This document shows, in pieces, positions 31,776-39,224 of a stretch of 43,904 nt of DNA. Origin of the DNA: a bacterium (GTDB lineage Bacteria; Zhuqueibacterota; Zhuqueibacteria; Residuimicrobiales; Residuimicrobiaceae); assembly GCA_029554865.1 (NCBI GenBank), contig JAKPUX010000185.1, positions 1 through 43,904 on the forward strand, read 5' to 3'. How positions within the stretch are numbered: the stretch's first letter is position 1; each line of letters opens with the position of its first letter. A program made the translations under genes and the position numbers. Under the pieces are notes generated by a model. It saw nothing but the letters and a program-made list of their open reading frames with translations. It had not been told where the DNA came from and ran no database searches.

Positions 31776-33980
31776 ATGGACACAGTTTCGATTCTGCCCG
31801 CCGGATCGATCGGTAAAAATTTTATCCAGGCACCCTGGCTGCCCGAGGGCAAGGATGAATACGAATACCGGAACCTGCAAACCCTCTGGCCGCTTGAGCG
31901 CTGGCGCCATCTGCATGCGGTTGAGGTGGAGACGCTGGTCAAGAACAACAACACCTCGAGCAGCTGGGACGACATCCTCGTCACCGACGTTTTCGATCCC
32001 TCCCTTATAGCCAACAACCAGTTCTTCGGACTGGTGCGTATCGGCCGACTGCAAAAATCAGTGCTCGAACATAACGACCTCAGACTGCCGACCGGCATCA
32101 CCGGCAGCATCATCATCGCCTGCGATATCGGCGATGACGTCGCCATCCATAACGTCGGCTATCTCTCCCATTTCATCATCGGCAACCGCTGCATCCTCTC
32201 CAAAGTGGATGAGATGAACACCAGCGACCATGCCAAATTCGGCAATGGCATCGTCAAGGAGGGCGAGCGCGAAGAGGTGCGCGTCTGGCTGGATCTGATG
32301 AATGAGGCCGGCTGCCGGCGGGTCGCTCCTTTCGACGGCATGATCGCCGCCGACGCCTGGCTCTGGGCCAAGTACCGCGACGACCGACCGCTCCAGGCCA
32401 GGCTCAAGGAAATGACCCAGAAAAGTATGGACGCCCATCGGGGCTATTACGGCCTCATCGAGGACCAGTGCGTCATTAAAAACTCCCTGGTGCTCAAGGA
32501 TGTCAAAATCGGCGCCCACTGCTACATCAAGGGGGCCAACAAACTTAAAAACCTGACCATCAACTCCTCGCAGGCCGAGCCGACCCAGATCGGCGAGGGA
32601 GTTGAGCTGGTCAACGGCATCATCGGCTATGGCTGCCACATCTTTTACGGCTGCAAGGCGGTCCGCTTCGTCCTCGGCGACAACTCAAACCTCAAGTATG
32701 GCGCCCGCCTCATCAACTCCTTTCTCGGCGACAACTCGACTATCTCGTGCTGCGAGGTGCTCAACACTCTCATCTTCCCCGCCCACGAACAGCACCATAA
32801 CAACTCCTTCCTGGTGGCGGGTGTGGTGATGGGCCAGAGCAATATCGCCGCCGGCGCCACCATCGGCTCCAACCACAACAGCCGCGCCAACGACAACGAG
32901 ATCCAGGCGGGGCGCGGTTTCTGGCCGGGGCTCTGCACCAGCGTCAAACACTCCTGCCGCTTCGCCTCCTTTGTGCTCATCTCCAAGGCGGACTATCCCG
33001 CCGAGCTGGATATCCCTCTCCCCTTCTCCCTGCTCAACAACAATGCAACCCTCAACCGGCTCGAAATCATGCCCGCCTTCTGGTGGATGTACAACATGTA
33101 CGCCCTCGCCCGCAACGGCGCCAAGTACCGCAGCCGCGACAAACGCAAAAACAAAAAACAGAATATCGAATTTGAATGCCTCGCCCCCGATACCATCGAG
33201 GAGATCTTTGCCGCCTGTCGCCTGCTCGAAATCTGGACCGCCCGGGCCTGGCTGCGCAGCGCCGGCCGCCCGGAAGATGGAGTGAGCGAGCAGGCCCTGG
33301 CCGCCCGCGGGCGCGACCTGCTCTCCGGGCCGGAGGAGGAGGTCGCACACCTCGAAATCCTCGGTGAAAACATGGAACGCTCCAGCCGCAAGGTGGTAAT
33401 CCTCAAGACCTGGCAGGCCTGGCGCGCCTACCACGATATGATCCGCTACTACGGCGTTAAAAACCTGGCCGCCTGGATACATGCCCATCCTGAAGCCGGC
33501 TTTGAGGCCATGCAAAAAGCCCTGAGCGGACGCCGCATCGAGCGCTGGGTCAATTTCGGCGGACAGCTCATGCACGAAAAGGAAACAGACCGGCTCCGCG
33601 CCGACATCGTCTCCGGACGCCTCAGGGATTGGCAGGCCATCCACCGCCGCTATACCAGCTTGTGGGAAAAGTATCCCCTCGCCAAACAGAAACACGCCTT
33701 CGCTTCCCTCTGCTCTGTCCTGGGGGTCCGACGCCTGAACCGCAAACAGTGGCTGGCCGCCCTCGAAGATTCGGTGAGAATCCAGCAGTTCGTCAGCGAC
33801 CAGGTCTACCTTTCCCGTAAAAAGGATTACGACAATCCCTTTCACCGTGCGACCTTCCGCAACGATGAGGAGATGGCGGCTGCGATCGGCACGATCGATG
33901 AAAACGATTTTATCCGCCAGGTTCGCGAGGAGAGCGCGGAGTATCTCCGCCTCGTCGCGGAGATCAAGCAAAGAAGCTGA
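31776..33980 (+). CDS. DUF4954 family protein (left-handed beta-helix type)
   Basis: A 734-residue cytoplasmic protein matching DUF4954 as known from Bacteroidetes and spirochaetes. The first half has imperfect hexapeptide repeats (GSIIIACDIGDDVAIHNVGY, then VIKNSLVLKDVKIGAHCYIK and GIIGYGCHIFYGCKAVRFVL), as in sugar-nucleotide acyl/nucleotidyl transferases. A conserved central NIAAGATIGSNHNSRANDNE and GRGFWPGLCTSVKHSC follow. The C-terminal third (about 440-734) is helical and lacks recognisable motifs. The family has no assigned reaction. A GAGGGG precedes the ATG. Just downstream (32 nt) is a SIS sugar-phosphate isomerase, which suggests work on an amino sugar or sugar nucleotide (inference). 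Confidence 0.85.
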   Translation: MDTVSILPAGSIGKNFIQAPWLPEGKDEYEYRNLQTLWPLERWRHLHAVEVETLVKNNNTSSSWDDILVTDVFDPSLIANNQFFGLVRIGRLQKSVLEHNDLRLPTGITGSIIIACDIGDDVAIHNVGYLSHFIIGNRCILSKVDEMNTSDHAKFGNGIVKEGEREEVRVWLDLMNEAGCRRVAPFDGMIAADAWLWAKYRDDRPLQARLKEMTQKSMDAHRGYYGLIEDQCVIKNSLVLKDVKIGAHCYIKGANKLKNLTINSSQAEPTQIGEGVELVNGIIGYGCHIFYGCKAVRFVLGDNSNLKYGARLINSFLGDNSTISCCEVLNTLIFPAHEQHHNNSFLVAGVVMGQSNIAAGATIGSNHNSRANDNEIQAGRGFWPGLCTSVKHSCRFASFVLISKADYPAELDIPLPFSLLNNNATLNRLEIMPAFWWMYNMYALARNGAKYRSRDKRKNKKQNIEFECLAPDTIEEIFAACRLLEIWTARAWLRSAGRPEDGVSEQALAARGRDLLSGPEEEVAHLEILGENMERSSRKVVILKTWQAWRAYHDMIRYYGVKNLAAWIHAHPEAGFEAMQKALSGRRIERWVNFGGQLMHEKETDRLRADIVSGRLRDWQAIHRRYTSLWEKYPLAKQKHAFASLCSVLGVRRLNRKQWLAALEDSVRIQQFVSDQVYLSRKKDYDNPFHRATFRNDEEMAAAIGTIDENDFIRQVREESAEYLRLVAEIKQRS

Positions 33981-34012
33981 TAAACCGGACAGGATGAGGA
34001 AAGGACCCAACG

Positions 34013-35029
34013 ATGAATCTGGAACAGGAAAAATATGCGCATTTCGCTCTCGTCCGCGAGATGATGGATGCCATCCATCTGGTGGAGGAATTCGATCCTG
34101 CCCGCAGCGCCGCCGTGCTGGCCGCGATTCAAAAGACCGGCCGGCTGCTGCTGACCGGCGAGGGCTCGAGCCGGATCTTCCCGGCCAAGAATGCCGTCCG
34201 CAAGGCCCTCACCCTGGGCCTCGACCTTGCCGTGGCGACCGAGGGATCCCGCCAGGCCGCCGGCTACGACCTCTCCCGTTATGCGGTCTTTTGCGCCTCC
34301 AATTCAGGCAAGACCAGAGAGGTCATTTTGCTCGCGCAAAAACTGGCGGCTGAAGGCAATCCCAACCGCTTTGCCCTCTGCGCCCACCATGGCACCCCCC
34401 TCGAACAGACCTGTGTGCGGACCTTTGTGCTCAACTGCGGAGGGGAAAAGGCCGTCGCCGCGACCAAGAGCGTGGTCGAGCAGGCTCTCTTTTACGACTC
34501 CTTGCTCTGGCAAATGGGCTCCGCCCCGCAGGCGGGTTGGCAGAGGAAACTGGCTGATGCGATGCGGACGGCGCTGACCATGCCCATCGACCCTGCCATC
34601 ATCGCCGCTGCGGCCAAAGCCCCGACGATCTATTTCGCCGGCTACAACGACGGCGTGGCCGAGGAGCTCACCCTCAAAACCAACGAGATCACGCGCAAAA
34701 AATCGGACTTTCTCGAGGGCACCTACGCCGTCCACGGCATCGAGGAGGTGATGGATCCGGCCGATGTGCTCTTTGTCATCGATCCGATCGCCTCCGAGAC
34801 CGCCAAATTCCAGGAGGCCCTGGTCAAGGGGGTAGGGCTAACCGTGATCGCCATCTCGGCGCAGGAGACCCCCTTTCCGACCATCCGCGTGCCGGAGGCC
34901 GGGGCGCTCAATCCCTACCTCTTCCTCACCGCCGGCTGGAACCTGCTCGTGGAGATCGGCCTTGCCCTCGGCATCGACCTCGACAAGCCGCAGCGCGCGC
35001 GCAAGGTGGGCAACGAGTTCACCGGGTGA
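34013..35029 (+). CDS. SIS-domain sugar-phosphate isomerase/deaminase-like protein
   Basis: A 338-residue two-SIS protein like the isomerase half of GlmS or AgaS. The first SIS domain has RLLLTGEGSSRIFPAKNAVR and CASNSGKTREVI (sugar-phosphate-binding Ser), with AATKSVVEQALFYDSLLW following. The second starts at about residue 205 (PTIYFAGYNDGVAEELTLKT) with TYAVHGIEEVMDP, where GlmS has its ELKHGP region. The C-terminal IDLDKPQRARKVGNEFTG resembles the end of GlmS. No glutaminase domain is present, so it would not use glutamine; it may isomerise or deaminate a phosphosugar. GAGGAAAGG precedes the ATG. It lies 32 nt after DUF4954 and is probably co-transcribed. Confidence 0.85.
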   Translation: MNLEQEKYAHFALVREMMDAIHLVEEFDPARSAAVLAAIQKTGRLLLTGEGSSRIFPAKNAVRKALTLGLDLAVATEGSRQAAGYDLSRYAVFCASNSGKTREVILLAQKLAAEGNPNRFALCAHHGTPLEQTCVRTFVLNCGGEKAVAATKSVVEQALFYDSLLWQMGSAPQAGWQRKLADAMRTALTMPIDPAIIAAAAKAPTIYFAGYNDGVAEELTLKTNEITRKKSDFLEGTYAVHGIEEVMDPADVLFVIDPIASETAKFQEALVKGVGLTVIAISAQETPFPTIRVPEAGALNPYLFLTAGWNLLVEIGLALGIDLDKPQRARKVGNEFTG

Positions 35030-35097
35030 GGACAGGTTCGAAGAGGTGGGCGGACCGGCCGGATGTATTGCAGATGGTTTCAGCGGGCGTCAAAAGC

Positions 35098-35126
35098 TTG
35101 CATCCTTGCGCTCATTTCGTTAAATT
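35098..35126 (+). promoter_or_regulatory. Predicted promoter for GH30 gene
   Basis: TTGCAT (35098-35103), 17-bp spacer, TAAATT (35121-35126). The leader would be about 35 nt before ATG 35169. Confidence 0.5.
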
Positions 35127-35168
35127 GTGCCGGGGAGATGTTTTCCTGGAATGTTTGAAAGGTATAGT

Positions 35169-37061
35169 ATGAACAGACGCACTTCATCACGGGCATGGGG
35201 ATCGCTCGCGGGGCTATTTGCGCTCCTCCCGCTTCTCATCAACGCCCAAATCCTGGCCGCGCAGTCACCGCGGGTCAGCGGTGTGGTCTCTACCTCCGGC
35301 ACATCCGTAGCCAACGCCTCGGTGACCTTTATCGATGCGGCTGATTCCACTGTCCGCTTTGACACGCTGACCGATGAATTCGGCGGCTATCTCCTCTCGC
35401 TCTCCACCGGCGTCGAATCAGATGCGGCCTCGCCTGCCGCCTTCAGGCTTGAGCAAAATTATCCCAATCCCTTTTCGTCCTCGACCGCTATCTCCTGGTT
35501 CCTGGAGCGGCCGGATGAGGCCCTGCTGATTATCTATGACCTCGTGGGCCGGGAGGTCAGGAGATTCACTCACGGGCCACAGCCCAGCGGCGTTCACCGC
35601 CTGCTCTGGGACGGCCGCGACGAACGGGGAGAGCAGCTCCCTCGCGGTGTCTATTTCTGCCGGCTGCAGAGCAGCAATCGGATCATGACCAGAAAGATGC
35701 TCTACCTGCCGGGCCAGAACCTGGAGAACAACAGCGGGCCGGCAATCCCGCTCCATCCAGCGCGCACAGCCGCAGGCCCGGGTCTGGAGAACGTCCGCCT
35801 CAGCGACTCCTGGATTGTCCGCATCACCAATACCGCTAATACCATCCCCAGGATCGTGCCCGCGGAATTCTCCGGGATCACCGTCGAAGGCATAACAGTC
35901 AGGAATTTTTATGTCGACAGGCATCAGCCCGCCCTGACTGCTGTCGTGCAGTTCGACCAGCCCCGGCAGATCATTCGCGGTTTCGGAGCGGCCAATATCG
36001 TCGGCTGGCGGCCGGACATGACCGCAGGCCAGATCGCCACCGCCTTCGGCACCGGCGACGGCCAACTCGGCTTCTCCATTCTGCGCCTGCGCGTCCCCCC
36101 CGATTCGACCGCCTTCAAGGCGCAGGTGGCCACCGCCCGGGCTGCCCACCAGCGCGGGGCGATCCTCATAGCATCGCCCTGGACCCCGCCGGCCCGCATG
36201 AAAACCAACAACAGCCTCATCGGCGGCCGGCTGCGGCTGGATTGCTATGACGATTTCGCCCGCCATCTCGCCTCCTTCGTCAATTACATGGCGGCCCAGG
36301 GGGCGCCCCTCTACGCCATCTCGGTACAGAACGAGCCCGATGTCAATGTCACCTATGAGTCCTGCGACTATAACGGTGAGGAGATGCGCAAATTCATGCG
36401 GGAGAATGCCCCCGCCATCACCACCCGGGTGATGGCCCCGGAGGGCTGCAACTTTAACCGCAGCCTCTCCGATCCGATCCTCAATGACCCCGTCGCCACC
36501 GCCAACCTGGGCATGATCTGCGGCCACCTCTACGGCGGCGGCCTGGAACCCTATCCCCTCGCCCGCGAAAAGGGCGTCGAGGTCTGGATGACCGAGCATC
36601 TGGTGCTCGATACTGACTGGGCGAGCGCGCTCGCCACTGGCAAGGAGATCCACGACTGCATGGCCGCGGAGATGAACGCCTACGTCTGGTGGTACATCAT
36701 TCGCTATTACGGCCCCATCGACGAAAACGGCACCGTAACCCGGCGCGGTTGGGTCATGTCCCATTTTTCACGCTTCATACGGCCCGGCTGCCGGCGCATC
36801 GAGGTTACGGAGAATCCCCAGCCGGGGGTGCACCTCAGCGCCTACACTGAGGGGACCAACCTTGTCATCGTCGCCCTCAATACGGGGGCGAGAGCCGCTG
36901 AACAGCCCTTCGCCCTCTCCGGAAGCTCCGTCACAGCCCTGACGCCCTTTGTCACTACTGCTGAAAAAAACTGCATCGCGGGCGGGGCGATCAGCGTGAG
37001 CGATGGCCGGTTCACCCTCACTCTGGAGCCCTCGAGCATCACTACCGTGGTCTCCAGATGA
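35169..37061 (+). CDS. Secreted GH30-family glycosidase with internal FlgD/sorting-like domain
   Basis: A 630-residue exported protein. The signal peptide is about 1-31 (ends INAQILAAQ). A carboxypeptidase-regulatory-like beta domain follows (GVVSTSGTSVANASVTFIDA, about 36-77), then an FlgD-Ig-like domain at about 88-185 (LEQNYPNPFSSSTAIS ... PRGVYFCRL). The catalytic GH30-like barrel spans about 250-630. GFGAANIVGW marks its start, the likely acid/base Glu is residue 389 in SVQNEPDVN, and the nucleophile Glu is 476 in VWMTEHLVLD. GH30 enzymes of this shape include glucuronoxylan and beta-glucan hydrolases; the short HL-Y region fits xylanase-like subfamily 8 loosely. ATG 35169 was preferred since AAAGG precedes it and the signal peptide starts there. 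Confidence 0.88.
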   Translation: MNRRTSSRAWGSLAGLFALLPLLINAQILAAQSPRVSGVVSTSGTSVANASVTFIDAADSTVRFDTLTDEFGGYLLSLSTGVESDAASPAAFRLEQNYPNPFSSSTAISWFLERPDEALLIIYDLVGREVRRFTHGPQPSGVHRLLWDGRDERGEQLPRGVYFCRLQSSNRIMTRKMLYLPGQNLENNSGPAIPLHPARTAAGPGLENVRLSDSWIVRITNTANTIPRIVPAEFSGITVEGITVRNFYVDRHQPALTAVVQFDQPRQIIRGFGAANIVGWRPDMTAGQIATAFGTGDGQLGFSILRLRVPPDSTAFKAQVATARAAHQRGAILIASPWTPPARMKTNNSLIGGRLRLDCYDDFARHLASFVNYMAAQGAPLYAISVQNEPDVNVTYESCDYNGEEMRKFMRENAPAITTRVMAPEGCNFNRSLSDPILNDPVATANLGMICGHLYGGGLEPYPLAREKGVEVWMTEHLVLDTDWASALATGKEIHDCMAAEMNAYVWWYIIRYYGPIDENGTVTRRGWVMSHFSRFIRPGCRRIEVTENPQPGVHLSAYTEGTNLVIVALNTGARAAEQPFALSGSSVTALTPFVTTAEKNCIAGGAISVSDGRFTLTLEPSSITTVVSR

Positions 37062-37086
37062 TCATTCAACCTCTTGAGGTAAAAAG

Positions 37087-37115
37087 CAAAGGCCCTGCAG
37101 TACAGGGCCTTTTTT
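37087..37115. terminator. Terminator between convergent GH30 and decarboxylase genes
   Basis: AGGCCCTG (37090-37097), loop CAGTA, CAGGGCCT (37103-37110), with six T downstream on the plus strand. A-rich sequence on the other side also gives a usable tail on the minus strand. Confidence 0.85.
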
Positions 37116-37135
37116 ATTGGAGCGCAATAGCGGGG

Positions 37136-37276
37136 CTATTTTTCTTCCAAGGGGGGCAGCTTGCGGGCTATAACAATCAGCAGCCGGGTGACAAAGTAGA
37201 AAAGAATCAGGACGGTGAAGACCCCGCCGAGTCCGAGCCCCATGATCTTGAGAGCAGCATCGATTTCCGGATTCAT
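37136..37276 (-). CDS. 46-residue single-span membrane protein at end of decarboxylase operon
   Basis: A small ORF found by reading the minus strand downstream of oadB. The protein begins MNPEIDAALKIMGLGLGG, has one hydrophobic segment of about 20 residues (VFTVLILFYFVTRLLIVIA) and ends in a charged ARKLPPLEEK. GAGG lies 9 nt before the ATG, and the gene starts 13 nt after the oadB stop, so co-expression is likely. Its size and single span recall the tiny OadG-type or the epsilon subunit (about 55 residues) of Veillonella methylmalonyl-CoA decarboxylase, which assists complex assembly. Homology is inferred from position and topology, not from a clear motif. Confidence 0.7.
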   Translation of the reverse strand: MNPEIDAALKIMGLGLGGVFTVLILFYFVTRLLIVIARKLPPLEEK

Positions 37277-37289
37277 ATCAGCAACCTCA

Positions 37290-38405
37290 CTATTTCATGA
37301 ACAAAGGAACCAGGGCGAGGAGCAGTCCCCCGGCGACGATCGAGCCGAGTTGGCCCGCCACATTGGCGCTGGTGGACTGCATCAGAAGAAAGTTGGTCGG
37401 ATCCTCCTCCTTGGCCATGCGCTGGATAACCCGCGCGGACATGGGAAAGGCCGAGATGCCGGCGGCACCGACCATCGGATTGACCTTGTGTTTGAGAAAC
37501 AGGTTGAGAAACTTGGCGAAGAGTACCCCGCCGGCGGTGTCGAAAATGAAGGCGATCAGCCCCATGCCCATGATGATCAGGGTATCGGCGCGGAGGAAAT
37601 CCTGCGCGACCATGGTCGAGCCGATGGTGATGCCAAGCATGAGGGTGACCAGATTGGCGAGTTCGTTCTGAGCGGCGTTGGAGAGGCGCTCGAGCACGCC
37701 GCAGGCGCGGATGAGGTTGCCGAACATCAGCGAGCCGATCAGGGCGACACTGATGGGGGCGACGATGCCGGCGATGAGGGTGATGACGATGGGAAAGGCG
37801 ATCTCCACCAGCTTGGGAATTTCGGTCTGGTGGTAGCTCATGCGGATCATCCGCTCCTGCCGGGTCGTCAGCGCCCTGATCACCGGGGGCTGAATGATTG
37901 GCACCAGGGACATGTAGGAATAGGCGGCCACCGAGATCGGCGCCAGCAGCCGCTCGGCGAACTTGTTGGCGACATAGATGGAGGTCGGACCGTCCGCAGC
38001 CCCGATGATGCCGATCGAGGCGGCCTCCTTGAGGTCATAACCCATGAGCACGGCGACGAAAAGGCAGGCGAAGATGCCGAACTGGGCGGCGGCTCCGAAA
38101 AAGAGCATGAAGGGATTCTGCAGCAGCGGCTTAAAGTCGATCATCGCACCAACCGCGATGAAGATGAGGACGGGAAAAAGCTCAGTGCGAATGCCAAAAT
38201 TATAGAGCACAGTCAGAAAGCCCTCATGGCCGATCGCGGAGGAAAAGGGGATGTTGGCCAGCAGGGCGCCAAAGCCGATGGGAAGCAGCAGCATCGGCTC
38301 GTAATCCTTGGCGATGGCCAGATAGATGAGAATCAGGGCAATCCCGAACATGACAAAATTGCCCAGATGCAGGTTGACAATGCCCGCTAGCAGTTCATTC
38401 ATCAC
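37290..38405 (-). CDS. oadB: Na+-transporting carboxylic acid decarboxylase, beta subunit
   Basis: A 371-residue polytopic membrane protein that carries the decarboxylation of carboxybiotin coupled to Na+ export. The conserved IGIIGAADGPTSIYVA (Asp 138, matching the essential Asp of OadB) and a second-half region ESTSANVAGQ-like segment (QSTSANVAGQLGSIVAG) with polar Na+-site residues are both visible, as is GAAGISAFPMSARV. The length is nearer to MmdB (about 370) than OadB of Klebsiella (433). The start could be ATG 38405 or 38402; GGAGAAGAG lies just upstream. It is fourth of five genes of the operon. Confidence 0.93.
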   Translation of the reverse strand: MMNELLAGIVNLHLGNFVMFGIALILIYLAIAKDYEPMLLLPIGFGALLANIPFSSAIGHEGFLTVLYNFGIRTELFPVLIFIAVGAMIDFKPLLQNPFMLFFGAAAQFGIFACLFVAVLMGYDLKEAASIGIIGAADGPTSIYVANKFAERLLAPISVAAYSYMSLVPIIQPPVIRALTTRQERMIRMSYHQTEIPKLVEIAFPIVITLIAGIVAPISVALIGSLMFGNLIRACGVLERLSNAAQNELANLVTLMLGITIGSTMVAQDFLRADTLIIMGMGLIAFIFDTAGGVLFAKFLNLFLKHKVNPMVGAAGISAFPMSARVIQRMAKEEDPTNFLLMQSTSANVAGQLGSIVAGGLLLALVPLFMK

Positions 38406-38458
38406 TCTTCTCCACTGGAATTATCGAAAGGCACGGAGTATTTGTCCGCCGCCAGGCC

Positions 38459-38833
38459 TCAGCCAATGATGGCCAGAACATCATCCGCGGCGACCCGGGT
38501 GCCTCTGGCCACCAGGAAGGCGACGACGCCTTCGCAGGTGGAGACCACCTCGTTCTCCATCTTCATCGCCTCGAGGACCAGCAGGGGCTGCCCCCTCTTC
38601 ACACGGGCTCCGGGCTCCACACGTGTACTGATGACGACGCCCGGCATTGGTGCGAGCAGCTTCTCCCCCTGCACTGCTGCCGCTGCAGCCGGAACTGCGA
38701 CGGGCTGCGCTGCCGCTGGCGCCGGGGCTGATGCACCGGCGGACGACAGCGGGGCCTGCTCTACGAGGGTCGCCTTGCCTTTCTCCACTTCGACTTCATA
38801 TTTCTGACTGTTGATGGTGATGACATACTTCAT
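38459..38833 (-). CDS. Biotin carboxyl carrier protein (stand-alone)
   Basis: A 124-residue biotinyl protein. The N-terminal domain ([19 protein letters not shown]) is followed by an Ala/Pro linker (about 25-55) and a biotinyl domain with [16 protein letters not shown] and the biotinylation motif EAMKMENEV (Lys 91). It shuttles carboxyl groups from the alpha to the beta subunit. ATG 38833 has AAAGGACGG upstream; a longer in-frame reading to 38920 would overlap the preceding gene and adds no conserved residues. Such Pro/Ala-linked carriers are typical of MmdC and OadA C-termini. In this operon the carrier is separate from the alpha subunit. Confidence 0.93.
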   Translation of the reverse strand: MKYVITINSQKYEVEVEKGKATLVEQAPLSSAGASAPAPAAAQPVAVPAAAAAVQGEKLLAPMPGVVISTRVEPGARVKRGQPLLVLEAMKMENEVVSTCEGVVAFLVARGTRVAADDVLAIIG

Positions 38834-38861
38834 GGCTTCATTCCGTCCTTTGACTCCGCTA

Positions 38862-39212
38862 TCAGCTGGTCGCCCTGATGGATTTGAACTGCAGTTCTGC
38901 GATGGGTATGCCTGCGTCATGGGCCACGATGGCCAGGATCATGGCCGCGGTCTTTTCGTCTACATCCGACAATGACAAGCCCTCCCCCGAGACCTGGTAA
39001 CCGTTGATGAGCGCGGTGGTACGGGAGTCGGGGCTGGCCTCTCCAGCAGGGAGGATCTCCTGCCTCGCAGCAGCCGAGGCGGCGGCTGCGCGCTGCCGGG
39101 CGCCGGCGATAAAGGCCGAGACCACCTTGACCGCGATGATGGCTCCGATGACAATGGCAAACAGAATAATGATTTCCGCCTCATAGGACTCGAGCATGGC
39201 CTTGATCGTCAT
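38862..39212 (-). CDS. Decarboxylase gamma/delta-type small membrane subunit
   Basis: A 116-residue protein with one membrane span near the N-terminus (about 11-34: [20 protein letters not shown]) and a soluble Ala-rich then acidic tail (ending [19 protein letters not shown]). Its position between alpha and the biotin carrier and its length match the delta subunit of methylmalonyl-CoA decarboxylase (MmdD, about 115) and OadG (about 80-90). GGAGG lies 7 nt before the ATG and the start is 12 nt after the alpha-subunit stop. It probably anchors the carboxyltransferase to the membrane pump. Confidence 0.85.
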   Translation of the reverse strand: MTIKAMLESYEAEIIILFAIVIGAIIAVKVVSAFIAGARQRAAAASAAARQEILPAGEASPDSRTTALINGYQVSGEGLSLSDVDEKTAAMILAIVAHDAGIPIAELQFKSIRATS

Positions 39213-39224
39213 GAAGGGGCCTCC

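Noticed and set aside
37215-38390. Plus-strand open frame of about 390 codons
   Set aside because: Antisense to oadB; His/Asp/Gly-rich low-complexity sequence, no family match, while the minus frame has clear OadB motifs.
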